Shown piece after piece: positions 48,028 through 56,414 of a DNA stretch of 64,000 bases; position 1 is the stretch's first letter, and each line of letters begins with the position of its first letter. Source of the DNA: Saprospira grandis DSM 2844 (GTDB lineage Bacteria; Bacteroidota; Bacteroidia; Chitinophagales; Saprospiraceae); assembly GCF_000275825.1 (NCBI RefSeq), contig NZ_JH719942.1, positions 875,600 to 939,599 of the forward strand. The letters run 5' to 3'. A model generated the notes under the pieces. It saw only the letters and a list, made by a program, of their open reading frames with translations, was not told the origin of the DNA and did not search any database. Position numbers and translations under genes: made by a program.

Positions 48028-48156
48028 GGCCTAGCGATGCGGCGGGGTGGCCGAAGGCCAGACCAAGTTTTTGAGCGCAGCGAAAAAACGAAGGGCCGAG
48101 CAGACCTGCGAGCCCCAAAGCGTAGCGCCGACGACCGAAGGGAGGCGGAGGCCCCC
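48028..48156 (-). repeat. Modular GC-rich intergenic repeat, copy 17 (subtype 2)
   Basis: Minus orientation. The GGGG end faces the SDR terminator and the other end is GCCGCATCGCTAGGCC. Confidence 0.87.
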
Positions 48157-48162
48157 AAAAAA

Positions 48163-48197
48163 CAAAAAAGGAGCAGTAAAAAATTACTACTCCTTTT
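48163..48197 (-). terminator. Intrinsic terminator for the SDR gene
   Basis: On the minus strand, GGAGTAGTAA and TTACTGCTCC form a 10-bp stem with a 4-nt loop, followed by a T run. It is 24 bp past the stop codon. Confidence 0.88.
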
Positions 48198-48220
48198 GCT
48201 ATGCTATTGTGCCCAGGCCA

Positions 48221-49042
48221 TTAGATAAAGAGGTCGGGCATAGGTTTTTGGCTGCTATCTACAGCATATTGGCTAAGGTCCTGGATGCCTTCGAACATCA
48301 AGACTTCATCATCGAGGAAGAAGTTGCCCGTGCATTCTGCGGCGGGGCGTTGCAAGATGAAATAAGCGGCATCGGCTACGACTTTTGGGGTGCGGCTTTG
48401 TTGCACCATAGCCTCTCCGCCCAAAAGGTTGCGCACGGCAGCCGTGGCAACAGTAGTTCTGGGCCAAAGGGCATTCACGCCAATTTTATAATCCTTAAAC
48501 TCTTCTGACATACCCAAAACGCACATACTCATGCCGTATTTCGTCATGGTATAGGCCACATGATTAGCGAACCATTTGGGGTCCATATTCAAGGGTGGCG
48601 AAAGGTTGAGGATATGGCCATTTTCTGACTTTTTGAGATGGGGCAAACAAGTTTTGCTGACCAAAAAGGTCCCTCTCACATTCACGGCATGCATCAAATC
48701 ATAGCGTTTGAGGCTAGTGTGCTCCGTGGGCGTTAGGCTAATTGCGCTAGCGTTATTGATGAGGATATCGATGCCACCAAACTCGGCTACGGCCTTATCT
48801 ACGGCTTCTTGGACCAGCTCCTCGCTGCGTACATCTAGGAAAACGGCCAGGCCTTTTCCGCCAGCGGCTGTCATTTCTTCGGCGGCGGTATAAATGGTTC
48901 CCTCTAGTTTGGGATGGGGTTCAGTGGTTTTGGCTGCCACCACGATATTGGCGCCCTCTTGGGCCAAACGAAGGCCAATTGCTTTGCCGATTCCGCGGCT
49001 ACCGCCTGTAATAAAGACAGTTTTATTCTTAAAATAACTCAT
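48221..49042 (-). CDS. SDR family NAD(P)-dependent oxidoreductase (HSDL2-like)
   Basis: A 273-residue short-chain dehydrogenase. The cofactor motif is TGGSRGIGKAIGLRLAQEGANIVVAAKT (TGxxxGxG at residues ~10-17) and NNASAI follows. The catalytic Tyr-x-x-x-Lys is in VAYTMTKYGMSM, with Ser in LNLSPPLNMD, which is the HSDL2-like variant with proline residues in place of the usual loop. The long insert KTTEPHPKLEGTIYTAAEEMTAAGG is also typical of HSDL2-like enzymes. The substrate is unknown. I start at the ATG at 49042, because the 17 codons before it have no counterpart in the family. Confidence 0.88.
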   Translation of the reverse strand: MSYFKNKTVFITGGSRGIGKAIGLRLAQEGANIVVAAKTTEPHPKLEGTIYTAAEEMTAAGGKGLAVFLDVRSEELVQEAVDKAVAEFGGIDILINNASAISLTPTEHTSLKRYDLMHAVNVRGTFLVSKTCLPHLKKSENGHILNLSPPLNMDPKWFANHVAYTMTKYGMSMCVLGMSEEFKDYKIGVNALWPRTTVATAAVRNLLGGEAMVQQSRTPKVVADAAYFILQRPAAECTGNFFLDDEVLMFEGIQDLSQYAVDSSQKPMPDLFI

Positions 49043-49136
49043 CAGGATTGATTTTTTGGTATTGCTCTTAGCGAGCGGCTTGAAATTGACCATTTTTTGT
49101 CAGTTCACAAAATATTAGTTGGTCTTTTTCTCTGCG

Positions 49137-50774
49137 CTAAGACAAGTCCAAATACTTGCGGATGGTGTTAATGGCCACCCCTAGCACCCGAGCCGTTGCC
49201 GTTTGGTTGCCCTGCATGCGTTCATAGACCATTTTGATATGCTGCGCCTTGACATCCTCTAGGCGGAGGCTATCGAGAAAAAGCTGTTGCATCAGATGCA
49301 ATCTTTTGGGAAAATCTTGGCGAGTTACCTCTTCTAGGCCCAAAACATAGAAGCGTTCCACCAAACTTTCTAGCTCTCGGATATTTCCGGGAAAGCGATA
49401 ACTGAGTAGCTCCTTATAGGCTTTCTTTTCAAACTGAATGGGTTTTTGGCGGCAATAAAGCTGTTGTTTTTTATCTACAAAATGCTTTAGGTAGAGCTCC
49501 TTGGCGGCCTGTCCCTGCTCATCTAGGCTGGGCAGTTCGAGCTCAGCAATAGCGAGGCGGTAATAGAGATCCCAGCGAAATTTACCTTCCTGACAAAGCT
49601 GCACCAAATCCTGATTGGTAGCCACAATAATGCGCACATCTACTTTTCTGATTTGCTGGCCAATGGGGGCAATTTCTCCAGACTGCAAAACCCGCAAGAG
49701 CGTTTGTTGCATTTGGGGCGAAATATCGCCAATTTCATCTAGGAAAATGCTGCCCTTATTGGCCTGTTCAAAATAGCCTTTATGCTCTTGGCTGGCGCCA
49801 GTAAAGGAGCCTTTGGCATGGCCAAAGAGGCGAGACTCTAGCAGAGAGTCGGAAAAAGCCGCACAATTGACGGCAATAAATGGCTGCTTGGATCGGGGCG
49901 ATTTATTATGGATAAACTGGGCCAATAATTCTTTGCCACTTCCACTAGCTCCCTGAATAATAATGGTTCCCCTTTCGGCCTGTGCCACCTTAAACGCCTG
50001 ATTATAGACCCGCTCTAGGGCGGGGCTCAGGAGCACATGATCTTCGGGCAATTGGCTGCGGCTCATTTCTTGGCGGCTGCGGCCTTCTTTTAGGATAAAG
50101 GAGCCCAGCTCGGTGGCCCGCTCAATATTGAGAAACTTTCGACGGGGTTGTTGTTGGGGGCTATCTTGGCTTTTGGTGGTTTGCAACAGGCAGGTCCGTA
50201 GCCCGAGTTGCTGATGCAGCATAAACCAAACCACCGACATGGCGGAGGTGCCTGGAGAGAAAAAGAGGTCGATTTGATAGTCCCTATGCTCAAACAATAC
50301 CGGCTCTACCTTGGCCTTAATGGGGGCAAAATCTATAATTTCCTCTTCGTTTAGGCCCATATATCGGCCCTCAATTTGATGTCCGGGAAAATCTCTTCTC
50401 AGGGTATTGAGCAGAAACTCAAAGGCCGTATTTTCTTGGGCCTTAGAGCAGAGAATAATGTGCTTTTCATAGCCCTCGCTTTCTGAAAAAAAGTATTGGT
50501 GAAGCTCGTAATTAGGTCCAAACTTATTGATTTGCGAACGCTTTTTTTCTCGCTCAAAATCAGAAAGGGGGGCCCACCAAGAAATAACGACCTTGGGTTG
50601 CATACAGCAGTGTTTAAACAATTGAATGGGTTGAAATTGATGGTTCAGATAGCTGACGAACCGGCTGTTGTCTGTCATTTGAGTAGGTTTTGCTTTAGGA
50701 GAGCCAAAACGAACTAAAAAATAGACCAAGCTATAATTCCCTGATAAATAAGCCTTTTCAAGTAGGAGCTTCAT
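49137..50774 (-). CDS. Sigma-54-dependent activator with CARF-like N-terminal region
   Basis: About 545 residues. The C-terminal half is a sigma-54 AAA+ ATPase: Walker A GASGSGKELLAQ (residues ~275-286), GHAKGSFTGASQ in place of GAFTGA (~322), Walker B GSIFLDEIGD, and a Fis-type HTH at the end (ATARVLGVAINTIRKYL). The N-terminal ~200 residues include VVISWWAPLSDFEREKK, HIILCSKAQENTAFEFLL and LFFSPGTSAMSVVWFMLHQQLGL (~171-192). SPGTxxM is a hallmark of CARF-type nucleotide-sensing folds, as in RtcR. A cyclic-oligonucleotide signal is inferred, not shown. No cas or rtc gene is in the window. The start is the ATG at 50774, one codon after a TTG. Confidence 0.82.
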   Translation of the reverse strand: MKLLLEKAYLSGNYSLVYFLVRFGSPKAKPTQMTDNSRFVSYLNHQFQPIQLFKHCCMQPKVVISWWAPLSDFEREKKRSQINKFGPNYELHQYFFSESEGYEKHIILCSKAQENTAFEFLLNTLRRDFPGHQIEGRYMGLNEEEIIDFAPIKAKVEPVLFEHRDYQIDLFFSPGTSAMSVVWFMLHQQLGLRTCLLQTTKSQDSPQQQPRRKFLNIERATELGSFILKEGRSRQEMSRSQLPEDHVLLSPALERVYNQAFKVAQAERGTIIIQGASGSGKELLAQFIHNKSPRSKQPFIAVNCAAFSDSLLESRLFGHAKGSFTGASQEHKGYFEQANKGSIFLDEIGDISPQMQQTLLRVLQSGEIAPIGQQIRKVDVRIIVATNQDLVQLCQEGKFRWDLYYRLAIAELELPSLDEQGQAAKELYLKHFVDKKQQLYCRQKPIQFEKKAYKELLSYRFPGNIRELESLVERFYVLGLEEVTRQDFPKRLHLMQQLFLDSLRLEDVKAQHIKMVYERMQGNQTATARVLGVAINTIRKYLDLS

Positions 50775-50781
50775 CAAAAAC

Positions 50782-50796
50782 TGATAGCAGCTATCA
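50782..50796. promoter_or_regulatory. Palindrome and direct repeats ahead of the CARF-like activator gene
   Basis: TGATAGCAGCTATCA is a 15-bp palindrome, 8 bp upstream of the ATG at 50774. TCAAAAACTGA occurs at 50774-50784 and 50794-50804. It is a possible operator, or a weak hairpin ending the cyclophilin transcript. Confidence 0.4.
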
Positions 50797-50809
50797 AAAA
50801 CTGACGACT

Positions 50810-51541
50810 TTATTCTTTAATGATACGGAATTTCATCCAAATATCTTCCTGAGGGCGGCCATATTGGTCTTTGGTTTGGGCCGCAATGCTATCAATAATA
50901 TCGAGGCCCTCATAAACCCGCCCAAAAACGGAGTAATTCATATCGAGCTGCGGGCTGCCCCCGAGGTACTTATAGCGCATTCTGTTTTCGGGACCATAAA
51001 CCATATTGTACTTGCGCTCATTTTGGTCCAATTGCTCCATTCTAATTTTGCTACCCTGCACAATATAAAACTGGCTAGCGGAGGACTTTTTTTCTGGGTT
51101 GAGCTCATCACTTTGTCGAGCCGCGGCCAAAGCCCCTTTGATATGGGGATATTGCGGAAGGATTTCGGCTGTTAACAACTGGCCATTTCCGCCCCCGCCC
51201 AAACGTTGCCCTTTTTTGGCCTGTCTAGAGCTGGGGTCTCCGCCCTGAATCATAAAGCCTTCTATTACCCGATGAAAAAGCAGGCTATCATAAAAGTTTT
51301 GGCGGATCAACTGCAGCATATTTTCTCTATGGCCGCTGGGCTCAAAATAGAGCTCCATCTTCATTTCGCCATAGGGCGTTTCTAGGGCCACCAAAGAAGA
51401 AAAGGGATCGGGAGCTGGAATTAGCAAACTGCTATCTATAGCCGCTGTTTTAGGGTTAGAGCGGTCTTCAATCTCTAAAGGGCGATGGCAGGCACAAAAA
51501 AGCAAGAGCAGCAGGCCAAGCGGGTATAATTTCTGTATCAT
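50810..51541 (-). CDS. Peptidylprolyl isomerase, cyclophilin type, lipoprotein
   Basis: A 243-residue exported cyclophilin. The signal sequence ends in a lipobox (LLLLFCACHRP) with the lipidated Cys near residue 18. The cyclophilin domain carries FHRVIEGFMIQGGDPSSR (catalytic Arg), SQFYIVQG and a modified YSVFGRVYEGLDIID. An insert of some 40 residues (KIRMEQLDQNERKYNMVYGPENRMRYKYLGG) is longer than in the basic family but common in Bacteroidota. It helps fold exported proteins at the envelope. Divergent from the DUF1573-like gene by 33 bp. Confidence 0.92.
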   Translation of the reverse strand: MIQKLYPLGLLLLLFCACHRPLEIEDRSNPKTAAIDSSLLIPAPDPFSSLVALETPYGEMKMELYFEPSGHRENMLQLIRQNFYDSLLFHRVIEGFMIQGGDPSSRQAKKGQRLGGGGNGQLLTAEILPQYPHIKGALAAARQSDELNPEKKSSASQFYIVQGSKIRMEQLDQNERKYNMVYGPENRMRYKYLGGSPQLDMNYSVFGRVYEGLDIIDSIAAQTKDQYGRPQEDIWMKFRIIKE

Positions 51542-51574
51542 TAGCGGTATTTTGGCCCTAAAATACTAAGGCAA

Positions 51575-51955
51575 ATGCAAAGCAAATTATTTCTATTTAG
51601 CTTTTTTCTATCTCTTCCGTTTTCGCTGCTGGCCCAGAGCATCCAGCTGGTAGATGGCCCTGCCCCCGAACAGCCTTATGCAGAGTTAGTAGCCGAAAGC
51701 TGGGATGAGCAAGGCGCCAATTTTGAAATCTTGATTGAGAACAAAGGAAAAGCGATGCTCCAAATTGATAGCATCGCCCTGGGCTGCGATTGTTTGACTT
51801 TGCGGCCTTATCATAACATCCCCTTGCCAGAAGATGGCCGCCGCCGCTTTTTTATTCAATATAAAGGGCCCAAAAAGCCTTTTGATTTAATGGCCATTAT
51901 ATATAGCAATGCCAAAAATCATCCCGCCTATTGGCTGCGCCTAAAACAAGACTAA
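51575..51955 (+). CDS. Exported DUF1573-like protein
   Basis: A 126-residue secreted protein. Signal peptide MQSKLFLFSFFLSLPFSLLAQ, then an Ig-like beta domain with FEILIENKGKAMLQIDSIALGCDCLTLRP, which has the core signature of DUF1573 (NxGxxxLxIxxVxxxCgC). The function of DUF1573 is unknown. In Bacteroidota these proteins lie in the envelope. The stop codon overlaps that of the convergent bshA by 3 bp. Confidence 0.7.
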   Translation: MQSKLFLFSFFLSLPFSLLAQSIQLVDGPAPEQPYAELVAESWDEQGANFEILIENKGKAMLQIDSIALGCDCLTLRPYHNIPLPEDGRRRFFIQYKGPKKPFDLMAIIYSNAKNHPAYWLRLKQD

Positions 51956-53103
51956 TCTACAGCTGCTTTAGGATAGACCGAGCGCTGAATCACTTTCTCA
52001 TAATAGGCCTCATATTGAGGCAGTATGTTTTCTATCGAAAACTTTTTGGCATGTTCTAGGGCCGCCTTCTGAAACTCCTGATGCAGGGCTTCATCCTTGA
52101 GCAACTTGAGCGCATTGGCGGCCATTTCATCTACCTCACCCAATTCCGAGCAAAAACCCGTCACTCCATGCAAATTGACCTCGGGCAAACCGCCCACATT
52201 GGTCGAAATTACGGGTACCTCACAGGCCATAGCCTCCAAGGCCGAAAGCCCAAAACTCTCACTAGCGGAAGGCATAATAAAGAGGTCCGAAACGGCCAAC
52301 AGCTCTTCTACCGCATCTTGCTTACCCAAAAAGCGAATATCTGCACAAAGGCCCAATTCTCTACACAATTGCGCTAGCTTTTGCCGCTCTGGCCCATCGC
52401 CAACCAGCAGTAGCTTGGCCGGCAACTCGGCCCGAACCTGCGCAAAAATCTTGACCACATCCTCTACCCGCTTTACCTTGCGGAAGTTAGAAATGTGAAT
52501 CAGTATTTTTTCGCCATGAGGCGCAATGGCTTTGCGAAAATGCTCTTTGTTCGAGCGTTTAAAGCGATCAAAGTCAATAAAGTTATAAATGACCTCAATA
52601 TCTTGGTCCACCTCAAAGTTGGCATAAGTATCCTTCCGCAAACTATCCGATACCGCCGTTACCCCATCCGATTTGTTAATCGCAAAACTAACCACCGGCT
52701 CATAAACGGGCTGCTTGCCCACCAGCGTAATGTCGGTCCCATGCAAGGTGGTCACGGTTGGAATATAAATCCCTTCTTGCAACAATATTTTCTTGGCCAT
52801 ATAGGCCACCGAGGCATGCGGCACCGCATAATGCACATGCAAAACGTCTAGTTGGTCATATTTAACCACATCCACCAACTTAGAAGCCAAGGCCGTCTCA
52901 TAAGGCGGATAATCAAAAAGAGGATAGTCAGCAAAACGAACCTCATTATAGACAATGTTTTCATGAAACCCATCCAAACGAGCCGGCGGCGCATAGGTAA
53001 TAAAATGAACTTTATGGCCCTTATCGGCTAGGCCTTTGCCCAATTCTGTGGCAACAACACCGCTACCTCCATAGGTAGGATAACAAACAATTCCTATTTT
53101 CAT
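51952..53103 (-). CDS. bshA: N-acetyl-alpha-D-glucosaminyl L-malate synthase BshA (bacillithiol synthesis)
   Basis: A 383-residue GT-B retaining glycosyltransferase of GT4. The BshA opening MKIGIVCYPTYGGSGVVATELGKGLADKGHKVHFIT, the segment DVLHVHYAVPHASVAYMA, TLHGTDITLVG, and ISNFRKVKRVEDVVKIFAQ are all family-specific. The UDP-binding region is FIMPSASESFGLSALEAMACEVPVI. BshA joins UDP-GlcNAc and L-malate in the first step of bacillithiol synthesis. bshB and bshC are not visible nearby, as is normal in Bacteroidota, where the genes are scattered. Confidence 0.95.
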   Translation of the reverse strand: MKIGIVCYPTYGGSGVVATELGKGLADKGHKVHFITYAPPARLDGFHENIVYNEVRFADYPLFDYPPYETALASKLVDVVKYDQLDVLHVHYAVPHASVAYMAKKILLQEGIYIPTVTTLHGTDITLVGKQPVYEPVVSFAINKSDGVTAVSDSLRKDTYANFEVDQDIEVIYNFIDFDRFKRSNKEHFRKAIAPHGEKILIHISNFRKVKRVEDVVKIFAQVRAELPAKLLLVGDGPERQKLAQLCRELGLCADIRFLGKQDAVEELLAVSDLFIMPSASESFGLSALEAMACEVPVISTNVGGLPEVNLHGVTGFCSELGEVDEMAANALKLLKDEALHQEFQKAALEHAKKFSIENILPQYEAYYEKVIQRSVYPKAAVD

Positions 53104-53206
53104 AATGACGCTTCTGTATGCTTTGGCCTCAAGATAAGGCCGGACTTATAATAAACAAAAGCCCTAAAAGGTTTTTAAATGATGTTTAAGCATATTCTGC
53201 TGTTTT

Positions 53207-53346
53207 GGGGCCTCCGCCTCCCTTCGGTCGTCGGCGCTACGTTACAGGGCTCGCTATTCGCTCGGCCCTTCAGCGCTTGCAGCGCTTCGGTCTGGCCTAA
53301 CGGCCCCCCTTGCACATCGCTAGGCCGTTTGGCGGCTGCGCCGCCC
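53207..53346 (+). repeat. Modular GC-rich intergenic repeat, copy 18 (subtype 2)
   Basis: GGGGCCTCCGCC...GCACATCGCTAGGCC between bshA and the DUF2256 gene. It ends 44 bp before the DUF2256 ATG. Confidence 0.87.
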
Positions 53347-53390
53347 AAACCCAAACCTTTGGTCCAGCTAGCTGTTTAAGGCAAAAAAAG

Positions 53391-53564
53391 ATGAAGAAAG
53401 CCCCTAGAAAAAAGCCTTGGAAAAAAGAGCAGCTCCCCTCCAAAATTTGTATACATTGTGGCCGCCCCTTCAATTGGAGAAAGAAATGGGCAAAAAACTG
53501 GGAACATGTAAAATACTGCTCTAAAGCTTGCCGAAATGGAAAAACGCCTACAACTTCAGGATAG
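53391..53564 (+). CDS. DUF2256 domain protein (small zinc-ribbon protein)
   Basis: A 57-residue basic protein. KICIHCGRPFNWRKKWAKNWEHVKYCSKACR is the DUF2256 signature, with four cysteines that presumably hold one zinc. The function is unknown; the family is often found near photolyase-like or cryptochrome genes, though none is seen here. I start at the ATG at 53391. The longer frame runs into the repeat. The next gene starts 29 bp before this one ends, in another frame. Confidence 0.85.
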   Translation: MKKAPRKKPWKKEQLPSKICIHCGRPFNWRKKWAKNWEHVKYCSKACRNGKTPTTSG

Positions 53565-53985
53565 AATCCTGAGCCAAAAATGGGGATTTTATGTCTTGCT
53601 TTTCCTCCTGCTCTTAGGAGGGAGCTACCTCAACAGACTCCTCAAAGCGGGCATCTTTGGCTGGGCCCTACTGGCCTTTGGCCTCTGGCAACTTAGCCGC
53701 TCTTTTCAACTACAACTACGACTGGCCCAAAAAGAAATCATCTTAGAACGACAGATTTTTGGCCTGACCATCAAACGCAGGCATTGCGTTTTCTCTCAAT
53801 TGGAATGCGGGGAGCAAGGCTGTCGCCTCCTCTTTTTTCAGAATGGCCAAAAATGCCTAGAGCTCAGCTTTGAAGAGGAAGGGCTCCGCTGGGCCGAAAA
53901 CAACTACCAAAGCCTATTGGCCCGGCCAAAAATAGGCCAAGCCCTCTGGGGCAAAATTATGCAGTATTATGGTTTTTTGGGCTAA
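53536..53985 (+). CDS. Small two-helix membrane protein
   Basis: 149 residues, no family recognised. Two N-terminal membrane helices (GFYVLLFLLLLGGSYLNRLL and IFGWALLAFGLWQLS) are followed by a mixed alpha-beta cytoplasmic domain, of the layout seen in YcxB- or PH-like membrane proteins (KEIILERQIFGLTIKRRHCVFSQLEC). It overlaps the 3' end of the DUF2256 gene by 29 bp, so translation is probably coupled. Confidence 0.68.
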   Translation: MEKRLQLQDRILSQKWGFYVLLFLLLLGGSYLNRLLKAGIFGWALLAFGLWQLSRSFQLQLRLAQKEIILERQIFGLTIKRRHCVFSQLECGEQGCRLLFFQNGQKCLELSFEEEGLRWAENNYQSLLARPKIGQALWGKIMQYYGFLG

Positions 53986-54005
53986 AACTGGCCCTTTGCG
54001 GCAAG

Positions 54006-54145
54006 CAGGCGGCAAAGCCGCCGCAGGCCTAGCGATGTGTAGCAGTGCGGCAAAGCCGCAGACCAAGGCCGTCAGGCCGCAGGGCCGAGCAGACCTGCGA
54101 GCTGCAAAACGTAGCGCCGCAAGGCGAAGCCGCAGCGGAGGCCCC
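54006..54145 (-). repeat. Modular GC-rich intergenic repeat, copy 19 (subtype 2)
   Basis: Minus orientation, between the membrane protein gene and gapdh. The 160 bp after it up to 54305 are AT-rich and presumably hold the GAPDH promoter. Confidence 0.87.
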
Positions 54146-54305
54146 AAAAAATCTAGCTAGATATTAAAACTTAACATTTTCTTGAAACAACTTAGGCTAT
54201 ATTATTTATAAGAAAGCGCGACCTTAGTCTTCAATTTTAAACCTTTAAGTTGGTCTAATTTGGACCACAAAAAGATTTCTTCGAATCAATTTACTTGCAG
54301 AACCT

Positions 54306-55793
54306 ATGGATATCAAAACCACTGCTGCCCCCTTTGAGGAGCACTTGAGCAAATGGCGCGAAAATGAAAAAACAGCCCTTGAACTTCAGCGTTTAGTTGG
54401 AGAACTGCGCTTTGATCGCTCTATTGAGATTGTCCTTTTCCGTCGAGATATTTATGATAGCCGCCCCAGCCAAATTATTAATGACCACCTTTTTGCCAAA
54501 AATTACGTCAAAAAGCCCATTACGGCTCAAATGAGCTTGGCCATTACGGAAGCCATTGCCAAATTGGACCTAGCCCCCTCTAAAATTGATATTGGGAAGT
54601 TGGCCACGCAATGGCTGAGCCTAGACCAAAGTGAAAGCCCTAGCCTAGAAGAGTTTGTGGCCGATCAGCTTAAGGATTTTGTAGGACAAGCGGCCAAAGA
54701 TGCTCAAGATGTAAGCCCCAAAGATGTGGTAGTTTATGGTTTTGGCCGTATTGGTCGCCTAGCCGTTCGCATTCTTACCGAAATGATGGGCCGTGGTGAG
54801 CAGCTCCGTTTGCGCGCCATCGTTTTGCGTCCCCGAAAAGGAGGCGATTTGGTGGCCGAACTCAACAAACGCGCTTCTTTGCTCCGCAAAGATTCTGTGC
54901 ATGGCAAATTGCGAGGGACCGTGCAGGTTTTGCACAAAGAAAACCAACTGATTGTCAATAGCTGTAAGGTACAAATTATCTATGCCGCCCAGCCCGAAGA
55001 CATTGACTACCGAGAATACGGCATCAATGAGGCCCTCATTATTGATAGTACCGGGGCATGGAAAGACCGTGAAGGCCTAAGCCGCCACCTTCGTCCTGGT
55101 GTGGATCGCGTGCTCTTTACCGCTCCGGCCAAAGGCATCAAAAATGTGGTTTATGGCATCAACCAAAGCGATTTGGACCTCAATAGCGAGGAAGATAAAG
55201 TAGTTTGTGCCGCCTCTTGTACCACCAATGCCATTGCCCCCGTGCTCAAGGTACTTTATGATAATTTTGGGATTGAAAAAGGCCATATGGAAACTATCCA
55301 CGCCTATACCAGCTCTCAGAATTTGCTCGATAACTACCACAAAAAAGAACGCCGTGGACGTGGAGCCGCCACCAATATGGTTATCACTTCTTCTGGCGCC
55401 AGCTCGGCCCTAAAAGAAGTATTGCCCGCCTTGACGGGTAAAATTACGGGCTCTTCTGTACGTGTACCTATTCCCGACGGTTCTGTGGCCATTATGACCC
55501 TCAACCTTGATAAGGCCATCAGCCTTGATGAACTCAACCAAGCTATGCGTCAGGCCTCTTTGCATGGCCATCTCTTTGAGCAAATTCAGTACTCTACCTC
55601 TAAAGAATTTGTTTCTGCCGATGTGATTGGCGCCCAAGCTTGCTCCGTTTATGATGCGCCCGCCAGCAAAATTTCTGCAGATGGAAAAACCATTACTATC
55701 TATGTTTGGTACGATAACGAATATGGCTACACCCGCCAAGTACTTCGCCTCGCCAAATATGTGAGCCAAGTACGCCGCTATCACTACTACTAG
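54306..55793 (+). CDS. Glyceraldehyde-3-phosphate dehydrogenase, long form
   Basis: A 495-residue GAPDH with about 130 extra residues before the Rossmann domain. The enzyme part shows DVVVYGFGRIGRLAVRIL (NAD-binding), the active-site Cys in CAASCTTNAIAPVLKVL (near residue 303), HAYTSSQNLLDN, the phosphate-binding RVPIPDGSVAIMTL, and YVWYDNEYGYTRQVLRLA. The N-terminal extension is helical with no recognised domain. Long GAPDHs of this layout occur in Bacteroidota and some gammaproteobacteria. A second, ordinary GAPDH is expected elsewhere. The role may be glycolytic or gluconeogenic. A terminator follows. Confidence 0.9.
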   Translation: MDIKTTAAPFEEHLSKWRENEKTALELQRLVGELRFDRSIEIVLFRRDIYDSRPSQIINDHLFAKNYVKKPITAQMSLAITEAIAKLDLAPSKIDIGKLATQWLSLDQSESPSLEEFVADQLKDFVGQAAKDAQDVSPKDVVVYGFGRIGRLAVRILTEMMGRGEQLRLRAIVLRPRKGGDLVAELNKRASLLRKDSVHGKLRGTVQVLHKENQLIVNSCKVQIIYAAQPEDIDYREYGINEALIIDSTGAWKDREGLSRHLRPGVDRVLFTAPAKGIKNVVYGINQSDLDLNSEEDKVVCAASCTTNAIAPVLKVLYDNFGIEKGHMETIHAYTSSQNLLDNYHKKERRGRGAATNMVITSSGASSALKEVLPALTGKITGSSVRVPIPDGSVAIMTLNLDKAISLDELNQAMRQASLHGHLFEQIQYSTSKEFVSADVIGAQACSVYDAPASKISADGKTITIYVWYDNEYGYTRQVLRLAKYVSQVRRYHYY

Positions 55794-55812
55794 ACGCTTG
55801 TCTATGAGAGAT

Positions 55813-55849
55813 AAAAAAAAAGGACTGCCTAAGGCAGTCCTTTTTTTGT
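55813..55849 (+). terminator. Intrinsic terminator after GAPDH
   Basis: AAGGACTGCC-TAA-GGCAGTCCTT with A and T runs on either side. Also usable on the minus strand for the convergent gene at 55861. Confidence 0.93.
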
Positions 55850-55860
55850 GCCCTCAACAA

Positions 55861-56277
55861 TTAGCGCACAATATTTTCATGCAAAATGCTTAGCTGCTCC
55901 TCTTGGGCCAACCATTTTTTCAGGGCCAAAAAGCGAGCCTCTCGCTCAGTTCCCGAATAAATAGACAGCTCAATAATAAAGGGCCAGTCCTTATAAGAGG
56001 AAAATAAAACCTTTTCCGGCTGATGATTCTGGTAAACCGAAAAACTACTAAAAACCTCTTTATCTGCCGACTGATGAATCTGCCCAAAAGAAGGCGATAC
56101 TGAAATCTGATAACTCAAACCATACTGCTTTTCAAAAAGCGACAAAACGGTTTTCACATCCTCGGTCTTAGCGCCAATCTCTAAATAATACTCTACAGCT
56201 TCCGTCATACTACTGCTCGTTTGCGCCATTAAAATGCTGCTGCAAAATAATAGCAAGGGGATTAAAAAATTCTTCAT
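55861..56277 (-). CDS. Small exported protein, unknown
   Basis: 138 residues with a signal peptide (MKNFLIPLLLFCSSILMAQ). The rest is a mixed alpha-beta domain with one recurring pattern of aromatic residues and no cysteine. I do not recognise the family. A promoter element TATATTTG lies 56 bp upstream. Convergent with GAPDH, with the shared terminator between them. Confidence 0.65.
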   Translation of the reverse strand: MKNFLIPLLLFCSSILMAQTSSSMTEAVEYYLEIGAKTEDVKTVLSLFEKQYGLSYQISVSPSFGQIHQSADKEVFSSFSVYQNHQPEKVLFSSYKDWPFIIELSIYSGTEREARFLALKKWLAQEEQLSILHENIVR

Positions 56278-56333
56278 ATTAACATTTTTGAGGTAAGAAA
56301 CTCAAAATAAAACATTTAGCAGAAAACAAAAAA

Positions 56334-56341
56334 CAAATATA
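56334..56341 (-). promoter_or_regulatory. Bacteroidota -7 promoter element for the gene at 56277
   Basis: TATATTTG on the minus strand, an exact TAnnTTTG, 56 bp upstream of the ATG. Confidence 0.55.
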
Positions 56342-56414
56342 TTAACTGTTGGCAGGCTTGCAAATCCAGAAGCAACTCATTAACTTAGCGATACATAACA
56401 AAAACACAAAAATT

